A stretch of DNA of 61,371 nt from Streptomyces humidus (lineage in GTDB: Bacteria > Actinomycetota > Actinomycetes > Streptomycetales > Streptomycetaceae). Under the pieces are notes generated by a model. That model was not told the DNA's origin, ran no database searches, and was given only the letters and a program-made list of their open reading frames with translations. How positions within the stretch are numbered: the stretch's first letter is position 1; each line of letters begins with the position of its first letter. The position numbers and the translations under genes were made by a program. Positions 7,165 through 15,928 of the stretch are shown here, in pieces. The DNA lies in the NCBI RefSeq assembly GCF_014649655.1, contig NZ_BMTL01000045.1, positions 1 to 61,371 of the forward strand, in the 5' to 3' direction.

Positions 7165-8438
7165 GGTACGGCGATCCCGAGCCGGCGCAGCACCGCACCG
7201 GTGTCCGCGCCCAGCATGGGCGCGGCGCCGGCCGGCGTCCGGGCCACCGGCGCCGCCACCGGGACCAGGCCCGCGCCGGTGTCCACCTGCCAGCCGTCCC
7301 CGCCGTCGGAGGGCAGCGCGCGCGCCGTGGGGGCCGTATGCGCGCGTACCGTCGCCGCCACCACATCGGCCATCGCCACCTCCCACAGCACTCCGCCCCC
7401 GCCCTCGGGTTCGGACATCGCCAGCGCGGCGGCCGTCAGACCGGTCAGCGGGTCGGCGATCGCGTCCCCGCAGAAGACCGGCGTTGCCTGGCCGTCGGTG
7501 GCCAGCAGGCCGCCTGCCGCGGCCACGTCGTCGCCGAACCCCACCCGGTCCACGGACCGGCCGTAGGCGGTGATCGACACCCAGGTGCAGCCGCGCTCCA
7601 CCTCGGCCGCTGCGTCCAGGCCGAACCGGGCCAGCGCCCGGGGGCGGGAGGCCTCGACGACCACGTCCGCGGCGCGCACCAGCGCGTGCAGCGCCGCTCG
7701 GCCGGCCCGGTCGGCCGGGTCCAGTGCCACCGCGCGGTGCCCGGCGTGCAGCAGGTCGTAGAAGGCATGGTTGCCGAACCTCGCCCCGTCCGGACGTGAG
7801 GGCACCTCGACCTTGACCACCTCCGCCCCGGCCAGCCCCAGCAGGTGCGCGCACAGCGGACCGGCCCACAGTGCGCTGAAGTCCACGACCAGCATGCCGC
7901 GTACCGAGCGGGGTCGGCCAGGGCGCGGTGCGCGTACGGCGTCCGCCTCCAGCCCCCCGCCCGGCCACCCGCGTACCGCCCCGGCCGCAAGTCCCAGCAG
8001 CGCCACCCGCTCCTCCAGCTCGGCCGTGCTGTGCGCGGCGAGCCAGGCGGCCAGTCGCCGCGGCAGCCGCTCGTCCAGCTCATGCCCGATCAGCGCGCTC
8101 CACAGCAGCGGGTCGTCCGGGCGTACGCAGGAGACCGCCGCCCAGCCGTCCGCCGTGGGCAGCAACCGGCACCCGCCGCCCACCGAGACCCGCCCCCTGC
8201 GAGTGGCGCCGGTCAGCGCCGCCCGCTCGGCCAGCAGCCGCCCTCCGTCCACCCGTACCGGACGGCCCGCCTCCACCCCGGCCCGCCCGATGTGCGTAGC
8301 CAGGCGCGCGGCGAGACCGGCCGCCTCGCCCATGGGCACCAGCGGAGTCCCGCCGGCGTGCCCGGTCAGCCACATCACTCCGCTGCGTGCCCAGGCGTCT
8401 GCCGCGGCAGTTGCTGACTGCGGTGACCCAGTGACCAT
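7161..8438 (-). CDS. CaiB/BaiF-type CoA-transferase with unusual domain order
   Basis: A 425-residue class III CoA-transferase relative. The canonical family N-terminus (MLVVDFSALWAGPLCAHLLG, then GAEVVKVEVPSRPDG) appears only near residue 190. The first 180 residues instead resemble a family C-terminal region: LLPTADGWAAVSC, RLAAWLAAHSTAEL, and LLGLAAGAVRGWPG. The end after VFCGDAIADPLTGLTAAALAM is short. The order therefore looks permuted or the protein is a rearranged two-lobe form, so transferase activity is uncertain. ATG 8438 is chosen; an in-frame start 14 codons upstream would overlap the divergent gene. The stop overlaps the amidohydrolase start. It is divergent from the enoyl-CoA hydratase-like gene at 8476. 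Confidence 0.75.
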   Translation of the reverse strand: MVTGSPQSATAAADAWARSGVMWLTGHAGGTPLVPMGEAAGLAARLATHIGRAGVEAGRPVRVDGGRLLAERAALTGATRRGRVSVGGGCRLLPTADGWAAVSCVRPDDPLLWSALIGHELDERLPRRLAAWLAAHSTAELEERVALLGLAAGAVRGWPGGGLEADAVRAPRPGRPRSVRGMLVVDFSALWAGPLCAHLLGLAGAEVVKVEVPSRPDGARFGNHAFYDLLHAGHRAVALDPADRAGRAALHALVRAADVVVEASRPRALARFGLDAAAEVERGCTWVSITAYGRSVDRVGFGDDVAAAGGLLATDGQATPVFCGDAIADPLTGLTAAALAMSEPEGGGGVLWEVAMADVVAATVRAHTAPTARALPSDGGDGWQVDTGAGLVPVAAPVARTPAGAAPMLGADTGAVLRRLGIAVP

Positions 8439-8475
8439 GCCCGGATGGTAGAACGGGGAGGTGGTTGCCCCAACC

Positions 8476-9540
8476 ATGATGCGTGTCGAGGACCTGGCCG
8501 CGGGCGCGGCACAGGCGGAGCTGCTCGGTGCGGACGGGACCGTGGAGGATCCGCTGGTCGTCGTCGACCTGGACCGGCCGGTCGCCGACCAGACAGTGCT
8601 GCGCCGGGCGGTGCGGCGGGCCGCGGAGTGCGACCGACTGCTGGTGGGCCTCACCCGCACGACCGACGGCACAGGCCACCTCTTCCCACCGCTGCTGGAC
8701 GCGCTGGACCTGACACTCGTGCCCGTCGACAGCGCCGATCGGCGTCTGGTGGCCGTCGACGACCCCGAGGCGACAGCCCGCACCCTGGTGCGCGCGGCCG
8801 CGGACAGCCCTCAGGCGGCCGTCATCCTGGGCCGTCTGCTGCACACCGGCCCGCGGCTGACCGTAGGACAGGCCCTCGACGCCGAGTCGCTCGCCTACTC
8901 CACACTGCTGGCGGGCCGTCGCTTCGCCCGCTGGCAGGCCGCCCGCGCTCCCCACCGGCCGCCGCCGCCCGCCCCGGCCGATCCCGTGCTCGTGTGCCGG
9001 GACGGGGACGTCCTGCGGGTGACCCTCAACCGGCCGGAACGGCACAACGCCTATGGCCGGGAACTGCGCGACGCTCTCGTCGCCGCGCTCGACCTCGCAC
9101 TGCTGGACGACACCCTCACCGAGGTCGTCCTGAGCGGCAACGGGCCCTCCTTCTGCTCCGGCGGCGACCTCGGCGAATTCGGAGTCTCCCGCGACCTGGA
9201 CACCGCACATCTGATCCGCACCCGCGCCGGCGCCGCCCTTCCCCTGCACAAGCTGCGCGACCGCGTCACCGTCCGCCTCCACGGCAACTGCATCGGCGCC
9301 GGGATCGAGCTGCCCGCCTTCGCCTCCCGGGTCGTCGCCGACCCGGGAGCCGTCTTCCGCCTGCCCGAGCTGGGCATGGGCCTGATCCCCGGCGCCGGCG
9401 GAACGGTCAGCGTTCCGCGCCGCATCGGCCGCTGGCGCACCCTCCATCTCGTGCTGACCGGCTGCCCGCTCACCGCCGAACGCGCCCTGGACTGGGGTCT
9501 GGTCGACGAACTGAGCCCGTCCGGCCCGACCGGCGCCTGA
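8476..9540 (+). CDS. Enoyl-CoA hydratase/isomerase family protein with long N-terminal extension
   Basis: A 354-residue protein. The crotonase domain begins only near residue 165 (LRVTLNRPERHNAYGRELRD). Its oxyanion-hole segments are GNGPSFCSGGDLGEFG and GNCIGAGIELPAF, and LPELGMGLIPGAGGT follows. The first 160 residues (acidic/arginine-rich, with VVVDLDRPV and SLAYSTLLAGRRFARW) are not part of a normal 260-residue hydratase and I do not recognise them; they may help dimerisation or substrate choice. The start is ambiguous: ATG 8476 follows GGGGAGG (8455-8461) at 14 bases, while GTG 8461 abuts it. The substrate is an unknown enoyl- or cyclic acyl-CoA. The gene is divergent from the CoA-transferase/amidohydrolase pair. 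Confidence 0.8.
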   Translation: MMRVEDLAAGAAQAELLGADGTVEDPLVVVDLDRPVADQTVLRRAVRRAAECDRLLVGLTRTTDGTGHLFPPLLDALDLTLVPVDSADRRLVAVDDPEATARTLVRAAADSPQAAVILGRLLHTGPRLTVGQALDAESLAYSTLLAGRRFARWQAARAPHRPPPPAPADPVLVCRDGDVLRVTLNRPERHNAYGRELRDALVAALDLALLDDTLTEVVLSGNGPSFCSGGDLGEFGVSRDLDTAHLIRTRAGAALPLHKLRDRVTVRLHGNCIGAGIELPAFASRVVADPGAVFRLPELGMGLIPGAGGTVSVPRRIGRWRTLHLVLTGCPLTAERALDWGLVDELSPSGPTGA

Positions 9541-9599
9541 CCCGGAACACGGAACACGCGCCGAGCTGAGGCGCGCACGGATCTCGACACCCCTTGCCT

Positions 9600-9622
9600 G
9601 GAAGCCATACGATATGGCTTCC
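9600..9622. promoter_or_regulatory. Perfect palindromic operator upstream of the 9.8-15.6 kb operon
   Basis: GGAAGCCATA, three bases (CGA), TATGGCTTCC: ten-base arms with no mismatch. It lies in the 268-base gap between the hydratase stop (9540) and the aldehyde dehydrogenase start (9809). Its arms differ from the TTACNGTA operators, so a separate regulator may control this operon. It could also be a transcription-stop stem, but the short loop and lack of a T-run favour an operator. Confidence 0.7.
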
Positions 9623-9808
9623 AGAAAGCCTTTCGTTAGCGTGGACGGAGGGGCTGGCGCCCTTGCGACCTGCGGTGTCACCGCAGGAACCGGGCGTCGG
9701 CCGAGCCCTGCCGGGGACCGCCGCCGCGTACCCACGGTCAAGCGCCGCCCCCGCCGTTGCCGACCGTGACGTCACCGCGATGTCCGCACCCACGGAGGGG
9801 TAGCGCAG

Positions 9809-11287
9809 ATGATCGAGACCAACGTCGGTCCGTTCACACCGGAACGCCGCATGCTCATCGACGGCAAGCTCGTCGAAGCGGCGTCCGGCAAGCTCTTCGA
9901 CAACATCAACCCCGCGACCGAGGAAGTGCTCGGCAGCGTCGCCGACGCCGGGCACGAGGACATGGCACAGGCCATCGCCGCGGCCCGGCGGGCGTTCGAC
10001 GAGACCGACTGGGCGACCGACCACGCCTTCCGCCGACGCTGCCTCGAACAGCTGCAGGTGGCCCTGGAGTCGGACCGCGAGCAGATGCGCGCCGAGCTCG
10101 TCGCCGAGGCCGGCACCCCGGTGGCGGTCACCATGCTGCAGTTGGACTCCCCTCTGGAGGACGCCCTCCGCTGGCCCGCCGAGCACATCGAGCAGTTCCC
10201 ATGGGAGCGGCAACTGCCCGACGGGAACCTCTTCGGGGTGGCCAGCAAGCGGAAGGTGGTGAAGGAACCGCAGGGTGTCGTCGGCGCGATCATCCCGTGG
10301 AACTACCCGTTCGAGGTGACCGCCAACAAGCTCGGCCCGATCCTCGCCACGGGCAACACGGTCGTCGTGAAGCCCGCACCGGACACCCCCTGGAACGCCA
10401 CCCGCCTGGGCCGGCTCATCGCCGAGCACACCGACATCCCCGCCGGTGTGGTGAACATCGTTCCGTCCTCCGACCACCTGGTCGGCGAGGCCCTCACCCT
10501 TGACCCGCGGGTGGACCTGATCTCGTTCACCGGCTCGACGGTCACGGGCAAGCGGATCATGGAGAAGGGCGCCGCCACGCTCAAGCGCGTGTTCCTCGAA
10601 CTCGGCGGCAAATCCGCGATGATCGTCTGTGACGACGCCGACCTGGCCCAGGTGCTGCCGGCCGCCGGAGGCGTCTGCTATCACGCCGGACAGGGGTGCG
10701 CGGTGCAGAGCCGCGTCCTGCTGCCCCGGTCGCGGTATGCCGAGGGCGTCGAGATCCTGAAGGCGGTCATGGAGAACATCCCGTACGGCGATCCGACCGA
10801 TCCGGCCACCATGCAGGGCCCGCAGGTGAGCGCTAAGCAGCGCGACCGGGTGATGTCGTACATCCGGAAGGGCATCGACGAGGGCGCCGAGCTGATCGTC
10901 GGCGGAGGCCGGCCGTCCCACCTCGACAAGGGCTTCTTCGTCGAGCCCACGCTCTTCGTGGACGTCGACAACTCCATGACCATCGCGCAGGAGGAGATCT
11001 TCGGCCCAGTGCTCGCAGTGATCCCCTACGACGACGACGAGGACGCGATCCGCATCGCCAACGACAGCAGCTACGGGCTGTCCGGCGGAGTCTTCTCGGC
11101 CTCGCCCGAGCGGGCCATGGCCATCGCGCACCGCATCCGCACCGGGTCGATCTCGGTGAACGGCGGCATGTGGTACGGCGCCGACGGACCGTACGGGGGC
11201 TACAAGACCAGCGGTATCGGACGGCAGAACGGCGTCGAGGGGTTCGAGACCTACCTCGAGACCAAGCTCGTCGGGTACATCGGCTGA
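9809..11287 (+). CDS. NAD(P)-dependent aldehyde dehydrogenase
   Basis: A 492-residue aldehyde dehydrogenase of normal length that oxidises an aldehyde to an acid with NAD(P). Seen: the cofactor-site PWNYPFEV near residue 167, KPAPDTPWN, FTGSTVTGKRI, the general-base glutamate in ELGGKSAMIV near residue 267, and the catalytic cysteine in AGQGCAVQSR near residue 301. The C-terminus has GPYGGYKTSGIGRQNG. ATG 9809 follows GGAGGGG at eight bases. It is the first gene of a plus-strand operon that continues with a CoA-transferase, flavin reductase, mycofactocin-coupled SDR and a hydroxyacid dehydrogenase. It probably takes the aldehyde formed by oxidation of a pathway alcohol. Confidence 0.92.
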   Translation: MIETNVGPFTPERRMLIDGKLVEAASGKLFDNINPATEEVLGSVADAGHEDMAQAIAAARRAFDETDWATDHAFRRRCLEQLQVALESDREQMRAELVAEAGTPVAVTMLQLDSPLEDALRWPAEHIEQFPWERQLPDGNLFGVASKRKVVKEPQGVVGAIIPWNYPFEVTANKLGPILATGNTVVVKPAPDTPWNATRLGRLIAEHTDIPAGVVNIVPSSDHLVGEALTLDPRVDLISFTGSTVTGKRIMEKGAATLKRVFLELGGKSAMIVCDDADLAQVLPAAGGVCYHAGQGCAVQSRVLLPRSRYAEGVEILKAVMENIPYGDPTDPATMQGPQVSAKQRDRVMSYIRKGIDEGAELIVGGGRPSHLDKGFFVEPTLFVDVDNSMTIAQEEIFGPVLAVIPYDDDEDAIRIANDSSYGLSGGVFSASPERAMAIAHRIRTGSISVNGGMWYGADGPYGGYKTSGIGRQNGVEGFETYLETKLVGYIG

Positions 11288-11364
11288 GCGGTCCTCGACC
11301 GTCGCGCCGCAGAACCCGCGTTCAGCACCGGACAAGCAAGGCCCCGGACAAGCAAGGAGTACCT

Positions 11365-12591
11365 GTGAAACGTCCCATGGAAGGCGTACGGATCGTCGAG
11401 GTCGCCCAGTACACGTTCGTGCCGGCGTCCGGCGGGGTCCTCGCCGAGTGGGGGGCCGAGGTCATCAAGATCGAGCACGCGGTCCGCGGCGACGCGCAGC
11501 GTGGCCTGGTGAAACTGCTCGGCCTCGACGTCGTGCCGACGACATCTTTCTTCCCGATCATGGAGGGCCCGAACCGGGGCAAGCGCAGTGTCGGCATCGC
11601 TCTGGAGGTGCCGGAAGGCCGAGCCCTGCTGGACGAGCTGATCCGCTCGGCCGACGTGTTCGTCACGAACTTCCTGCCGGGCGCGCGGGAGAAGCTGCGC
11701 ATCAACGTCGACGACGTCCGCGTGGTCAATCCCGACATCATCTACGTCCGCGGCACCGGCTTCGGCGCCCGGGGCGAGGACGCGGGCAAGGGCGGATACG
11801 ACGGCACGGCGTTCTGGGGCAGGGGCGGCAGCGCCGACGGCGTCACGCCGGGCGGCGCCGACCGGCCGGCCAGGATGCCGTCGGGAGCGTACGGCGACTC
11901 GATGGGCGGCCTGACCATCGCCGGCGGCATCGCGGCCGCGCTGTACGCCCGCAAGGTGACCGGCGAGCCGTCGGTCGTGGACGTGTCCCTGCTGGGCCTC
12001 GGCGCCTGGGCGACCCAGTACTCCGTCAACCAGGCCCTGCTCGTCGGCGGCCCATTGCCCAAGGTGGAGGAGCCGCGGCACGGCTCGTCGTCGAACCCGC
12101 TGGCCGGGTCCTTCCGCACGGCCGACGGCCGCTGGCTGCTGCTGGTCATGCTCCAGCCCACCAGGTACTGGCCCGAGTTCTGCGAGCGCATGGGACGGCC
12201 GGAACTGGTGACCGATCCGCGCTTCGCGGGCGACGCCGTCCTGGAGCACGGCGCCGAGGGCGGTGACATTGTCGCGGAGATCATCGGCGGTATCACCCTC
12301 GACGAGTGGTGCCGGCGGATGGAGGGCGCGCAGGGACAGTGGGCACTCGTGCAGAACGCCTACGAGGTCGGCATGGACCCGGCGCTGCGCGAGAACGGCT
12401 TCATCACCAAGGTCGTCGACGCCGACGGGGTGGAGCGGGAGCTCGTCGCCAACCCGGTCCAGTTCGACGAGACACCCGTGAGGAGCCGACGGGCTCCGCA
12501 GTTCGCCGAGCACACCGATGACGTACTGCGTGACCTCGGCAAGTCCGAGGAGGAGATCATCGATCTGAAACTCCTCGGTGCGGTCACGTGA
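11365..12591 (+). CDS. CaiB/BaiF-family CoA-transferase
   Basis: A 408-residue class III CoA-transferase, normal in length and order. The N-terminal Rossmann lobe reads GVRIVEVAQYTFVPASGGVL and then WGAEVIKIEHAVRGD. Further on are GPNRGKRSVGIAL, the helix ADVFVTNFLPGAREKL, and the SMGGLTIAGGIAAALYARK region. The closing lobe has FRTADGRWLLLVM. Such enzymes move CoA between carboxylic acids, activating a substrate without ATP. GTG 11365 follows AAGGAG at five bases; a longer frame into the aldehyde dehydrogenase 3' end is not needed. It would activate the acid made by the preceding dehydrogenase. The specific acid is unknown. Confidence 0.9.
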   Translation: MKRPMEGVRIVEVAQYTFVPASGGVLAEWGAEVIKIEHAVRGDAQRGLVKLLGLDVVPTTSFFPIMEGPNRGKRSVGIALEVPEGRALLDELIRSADVFVTNFLPGAREKLRINVDDVRVVNPDIIYVRGTGFGARGEDAGKGGYDGTAFWGRGGSADGVTPGGADRPARMPSGAYGDSMGGLTIAGGIAAALYARKVTGEPSVVDVSLLGLGAWATQYSVNQALLVGGPLPKVEEPRHGSSSNPLAGSFRTADGRWLLLVMLQPTRYWPEFCERMGRPELVTDPRFAGDAVLEHGAEGGDIVAEIIGGITLDEWCRRMEGAQGQWALVQNAYEVGMDPALRENGFITKVVDADGVERELVANPVQFDETPVRSRRAPQFAEHTDDVLRDLGKSEEEIIDLKLLGAVT

Positions 12592-12643
12592 GCGCACCGA
12601 GCACCGGCCACGGCGGGGCGTGCCGCGGAGAGTGGAGCACGTG

Positions 12644-13885
12644 ATGGCCGACATGCGACAGGTGGTGGTCGTGGGCGCCGGCCTCGGTGGTCTGACCGTG
12701 GCCGAGGAACTGCGCAGGCTCGGCTTCGGCGGGTCCGTCGTCGTGGTCGGCGCGGAGGCCGAGCCGCCCTACGACCGGCCGCCGCTGTCGAAGGAGGTGC
12801 TGAAGGGCACGCGCGCCAACCCGCCACTGCTGCGGGAGCCGAAGGAACTGGACGCCCTCGGGCTGGATCTGCGGCTGGGCACCGTGGCGAGAGGCGTGGA
12901 TACCACGGCTCGCCGAGTCCACCTGCAGGGCGGCGGAGAGCTGCCCTACGACGTGCTCGTCATCGCGACCGGCGCGCGGGCCCGCCGGTGGGAAGCCGCC
13001 GGGGCCGCGGCGAACGTCTGGACCCTGCGCACCGCACAGGACGCCGCCCACATCGCTGCGACCGTCGCGGGCCGGGGCCGCATCGGCGTGCTCGGTGCCG
13101 GCTTCATCGGGTGCGAGGTGGCGGCCAGTGCCCGGGAGACGGGCTGCGATGTGACCCTCGTAGAGGTGCGGTCGGCGCCACTGGCACACGCGCTCGGTCC
13201 GGAAGCCGGAGCCGAGATCGCCAGACGCCACCGGGCGGCCGGGGTCGACTTGCGGTGCGGGGTGACGATCGACGAGGTCGTCCTGGACGGTGAGATCCTT
13301 TCCGCGGTCCGGCTCTCCGACGGCAGGAGTGTCGCGCTCGACGCGTTGGTGGTCGGCCTCGGCGTCGTCCCGGACACCGAGTGGGTCGAGGGCTCGGGGA
13401 TCGCGGTCGACAACGGCGTCGTGTGCGACGCGTCCGGGCGGACGTCCCACGAGGACGTCTACGCCGTCGGCGACGCCGCGCGCTGGGTCAACGCGCGCAC
13501 CGGCCGGCACCGGCGGATCGAGCACTGGACCACCACGACCGAGCAGGCGGCGATCGTGGCGAGCGGCATCGCCGGGCACCAGCGCCGGGTGCTCGACGAG
13601 GTGCCGTACTTCTGGAGCGACCAGTACGGCACGAAGATCCAGTGCGTCGGCGAACCGGACGCAGGCGCCGACATCACCGTACGGATGACCGGTGCGGGCG
13701 GCGACCGGCCGCTGTACCTCTACAGCCGCCACGGCGAGCTGACCGGCGTCCTCGGATTCGGTCTCGCCCGCGTCGTGACGCGGCTGCGGGCGCTGGTCGC
13801 GGAACGGGCGGCACTCGGGGACGCCCTGGACATGGTCGACGGACTGCACCCGCAGGCACCGTCACGGACGAATTCACCAACATGA
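12644..13885 (+). CDS. NAD(P)/FAD-dependent ferredoxin reductase (rhodocoxin reductase type)
   Basis: A 413-residue flavoprotein that moves electrons from NAD(P)H to a small ferredoxin for a P450 or dioxygenase. Domain order: FAD-binding VVVGAGLGGLTVAEELRRLG at residues 6-25 with PPYDRPPLSKEVL, the NAD-binding loop GVLGAGFIGCEVAAS near residue 150, the second FAD motif DVYAVGDAARW near residue 275, and a C-terminal reductase domain with QYGTKIQCVG. ATG 12644 follows GGAG at six bases. It lies in the operon between a CoA-transferase and the mycofactocin SDR, while the matching ferredoxins are at 4.3 and 15.7-16.3 kb. Confidence 0.9.
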   Translation: MADMRQVVVVGAGLGGLTVAEELRRLGFGGSVVVVGAEAEPPYDRPPLSKEVLKGTRANPPLLREPKELDALGLDLRLGTVARGVDTTARRVHLQGGGELPYDVLVIATGARARRWEAAGAAANVWTLRTAQDAAHIAATVAGRGRIGVLGAGFIGCEVAASARETGCDVTLVEVRSAPLAHALGPEAGAEIARRHRAAGVDLRCGVTIDEVVLDGEILSAVRLSDGRSVALDALVVGLGVVPDTEWVEGSGIAVDNGVVCDASGRTSHEDVYAVGDAARWVNARTGRHRRIEHWTTTTEQAAIVASGIAGHQRRVLDEVPYFWSDQYGTKIQCVGEPDAGADITVRMTGAGGDRPLYLYSRHGELTGVLGFGLARVVTRLRALVAERAALGDALDMVDGLHPQAPSRTNSPT

Positions 13886-13938
13886 GGAAGACGGAGCGTC
13901 ACCGTCCAGGTGAGGCCCCGCCGGCGAGGAGAAACGAC

Positions 13939-14775
13939 ATGACAGGTCGGGTTACGGGCAAGGTCGCACTGATCACCGGTGCCGCACGCGGGCAGGGACG
14001 CAGTCACGCCGTCCAGCTCGCCCGCGAGGGCGCGGACATCATCGCGGTCGACTACCTCACCTCCTTCGACACCGTCAGCTACCCGATGGCGACGCAGGAG
14101 GATCAGCGACAGACGGTGAAGGAGGTCGAGGCGCTCGGCCGGCGGATCCTCACCATCCAGGCCGATGTCCGCGACGAGGCCGCCATGCGGCAGGCGGTGG
14201 CCGACGGCGTCGCGGAGTTCGGCAAGATCGACGTCGTGGTGGCCAACGCCGGTATCTGCGCGATAGCGAAGGACCAGCCCCTGCAGGCGTGGGTGGACGT
14301 CAGCGGCGTCAATCTCGGCGGCGTGCTCAACACCCTCAACGCGGCGATTCCGCACCTCGGCGCCGGTGCCTCGCTGGTGGTCACCGGTTCCCTCGCCGCC
14401 CTGAGCAAGGACGGCCCGAGCTCGGAGCCAGGCGGCGTGGCCTACACCTGGGCCAAACGGACGCTCGTCTCGCTGGTCCACGACCTCGCCGTCGTGCTGG
14501 CTCCTCACTCCATTCGCCTCAACGGGGTGCACCCGTCCAACTGCAACACGGACATGCTGCACCACGAGGCCATGTACCAGACGTTCCGGCCGGATCTGGA
14601 GCACCCCACGCGCGAGGACGCGACCGAGGCGTTCCCGGTGCTGCATGCCATACCGGTGCCGTGGGTGGAACCCGCGGACGTCAGCCAGGTGATCGTCTTT
14701 CTGGCCTCGGACGAGTCGCGCTACATCACCGGGCAGTTCATCAACTGCGACGCCGGAGGACATCTCAAGGTCTGA
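13939..14775 (+). CDS. Mycofactocin-coupled SDR oxidoreductase (carveol dehydrogenase-like)
   Basis: A 278-residue short-chain dehydrogenase with the features of the mycofactocin-coupled subfamily (TIGR03971): GKVALITGAARGQGRSHAVQ at the start, an insertion after beta-2 (DYLTSFDTVSYPMATQEDQ), VVVANAGICA, catalytic Ser in VTGSLAAL, Tyr and Lys in YTWAKR, and LNGVHPSNCNTDML. Members keep NAD tightly bound and hand electrons to mycofactocin instead of free NAD. The first characterised relative is a Rhodococcus carveol dehydrogenase. ATG 13939 follows GAGGAG at eight bases. The mycofactocin biosynthesis genes lie 33 kb downstream in this window. The likely substrate is a secondary, perhaps alicyclic, alcohol; that part is inference. 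Confidence 0.9.
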   Translation: MTGRVTGKVALITGAARGQGRSHAVQLAREGADIIAVDYLTSFDTVSYPMATQEDQRQTVKEVEALGRRILTIQADVRDEAAMRQAVADGVAEFGKIDVVVANAGICAIAKDQPLQAWVDVSGVNLGGVLNTLNAAIPHLGAGASLVVTGSLAALSKDGPSSEPGGVAYTWAKRTLVSLVHDLAVVLAPHSIRLNGVHPSNCNTDMLHHEAMYQTFRPDLEHPTREDATEAFPVLHAIPVPWVEPADVSQVIVFLASDESRYITGQFINCDAGGHLKV

Positions 14776-14813
14776 TCGAGCGGTATCCGGCTGGACAGCG
14801 CGGAGGAGGACTG

Positions 14814-15635
14814 ATGCGCGTCGGTTTTGTCGGGCTGGGCGACCAGGGCGCGCCCATCGCCGCGCGCATCGCGGCGGCGGGGGTCGACTGCACGGTGTGG
14901 GCCCGCCGCCCCGAGACGCTCGACCCATTCCGCGCCGGCCCGGCCCGGGTGGTCGACGCCCTCGCCGACGTAGGCGAGGGCGTCGACCTGCTCGGGACCT
15001 GCCTGTTCGACGCGGTCGGCACATGGGAGGTCCTTTTCGGGCCGGCCGGTGTCGCACCGGCGATGCCGGCCGGCGCGACGATCGCGGTGCACAGCACGAT
15101 CTCGCCCGACGAGGTGCGGGCACTGGCCCGCGAGGCCGCGACGTACGGTCTGCACCTGCTGGACGCCCCGGTGAGCGGTGGCCGGATCCGCGCGGAGGCG
15201 GGCGAACTCATCACGATGGTCGGCGGCGAGCAGAGCACGTTCGCTCGCTTCGATCCGCTGCTGCGGACGTTCTCCGCCGAGGTCGTGCACGTGGGACCCG
15301 TGGGTGCGGGCCAGCACGCCAAACTGCTGAACAACGCCATGCTTGCCGCGCACCTCGCCCTCGCGGCGGACGCCTTCCGGATCGCCGAAGGCCACGGGCT
15401 CGATCCCGTGGCCTTCGGAAAGGTGCTCGCGGGCGGATCGGGCCGGAGCTTCGGCGTCGAAATGTACGCTCGTGTCGGCGGACTGGCGGCCGTCGCCCGG
15501 TCCCAGGCCCGGCCGACGCTCGGCAAGGACGTCGCACTGCTGGCCGACTCGATGGTGTCCGACAGCGAGGGCGGGCTTCTGCTCTCGGCAGCCCGAGCGG
15601 CGATCGCCGCGTTCGACACGGCCGCCGACGACTGA
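14814..15635 (+). CDS. 3-hydroxyisobutyrate dehydrogenase-like NAD(P)-dependent oxidoreductase
   Basis: A 273-residue beta-hydroxyacid dehydrogenase. Motifs: GFVGLGDQGAPIAARIA (dinucleotide loop), the substrate-site DAPVSGGRIRA near residue 118, and the catalytic lysine in GQHAKLLNNAMLA near residue 165. The C-terminal helical domain ends with a region (KDVALLADSM) typical of the family. It would oxidise a 3-hydroxy acid or reduce a semialdehyde. ATG 14814 follows GGAGGA at six bases. It is the last gene of the plus-strand operon and converges on the ferredoxin at 15668. Confidence 0.85.
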   Translation: MRVGFVGLGDQGAPIAARIAAAGVDCTVWARRPETLDPFRAGPARVVDALADVGEGVDLLGTCLFDAVGTWEVLFGPAGVAPAMPAGATIAVHSTISPDEVRALAREAATYGLHLLDAPVSGGRIRAEAGELITMVGGEQSTFARFDPLLRTFSAEVVHVGPVGAGQHAKLLNNAMLAAHLALAADAFRIAEGHGLDPVAFGKVLAGGSGRSFGVEMYARVGGLAAVARSQARPTLGKDVALLADSMVSDSEGGLLLSAARAAIAAFDTAADD

Positions 15636-15667
15636 AGGACGACGCCGGCGGCCGCGTGATTGCGTGC

Positions 15668-15862
15668 TCAGGAGCTGAGCGTGATGGCGCGCTCCGGGCA
15701 GTTGGCGGCCCCGGCGCGCGCCGCGGCCTCCAGCTCCGGGGGCACCGCCTTGTCGGTGCCGATGCTGCAGTAGCCGTCGTCGTCCACGGTGAAGACCTGC
15801 GGGGCGACCGCGTTGCAGCGCGCGTGACCGGTGCACTTGGCTGAGTCGACGGATGCTTTCAT
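15668..15862 (-). CDS. 3Fe-4S ferredoxin
   Basis: A 64-residue small ferredoxin of the P450 partner type. Cluster ligands are Cys10 (KCTGHARC), Cys16 and the cysteine in ANCPERAI near residue 55. A histidine replaces the usual residue in the first loop, as in several mycobacterial P450 ferredoxins. It is the third gene of the minus-strand group fprA-like reductase, 7Fe ferredoxin, ferredoxin, and is probably an electron carrier to the pathway P450. Confidence 0.88.
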   Translation of the reverse strand: MKASVDSAKCTGHARCNAVAPQVFTVDDDGYCSIGTDKAVPPELEAAARAGAANCPERAITLSS

Positions 15863-15928
15863 GTGCTGTGTCCTTTCCTGGGGGCGGCCGGGCGTGTGTC
15901 GGACCCGCGCCGGGTGATATCGAGTGGA

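Noticed and set aside
9470..11335. 621-codon minus-strand frame opposite the aldehyde dehydrogenase
   Set aside because: Shadow of a gene with complete catalytic motifs on the plus strand.
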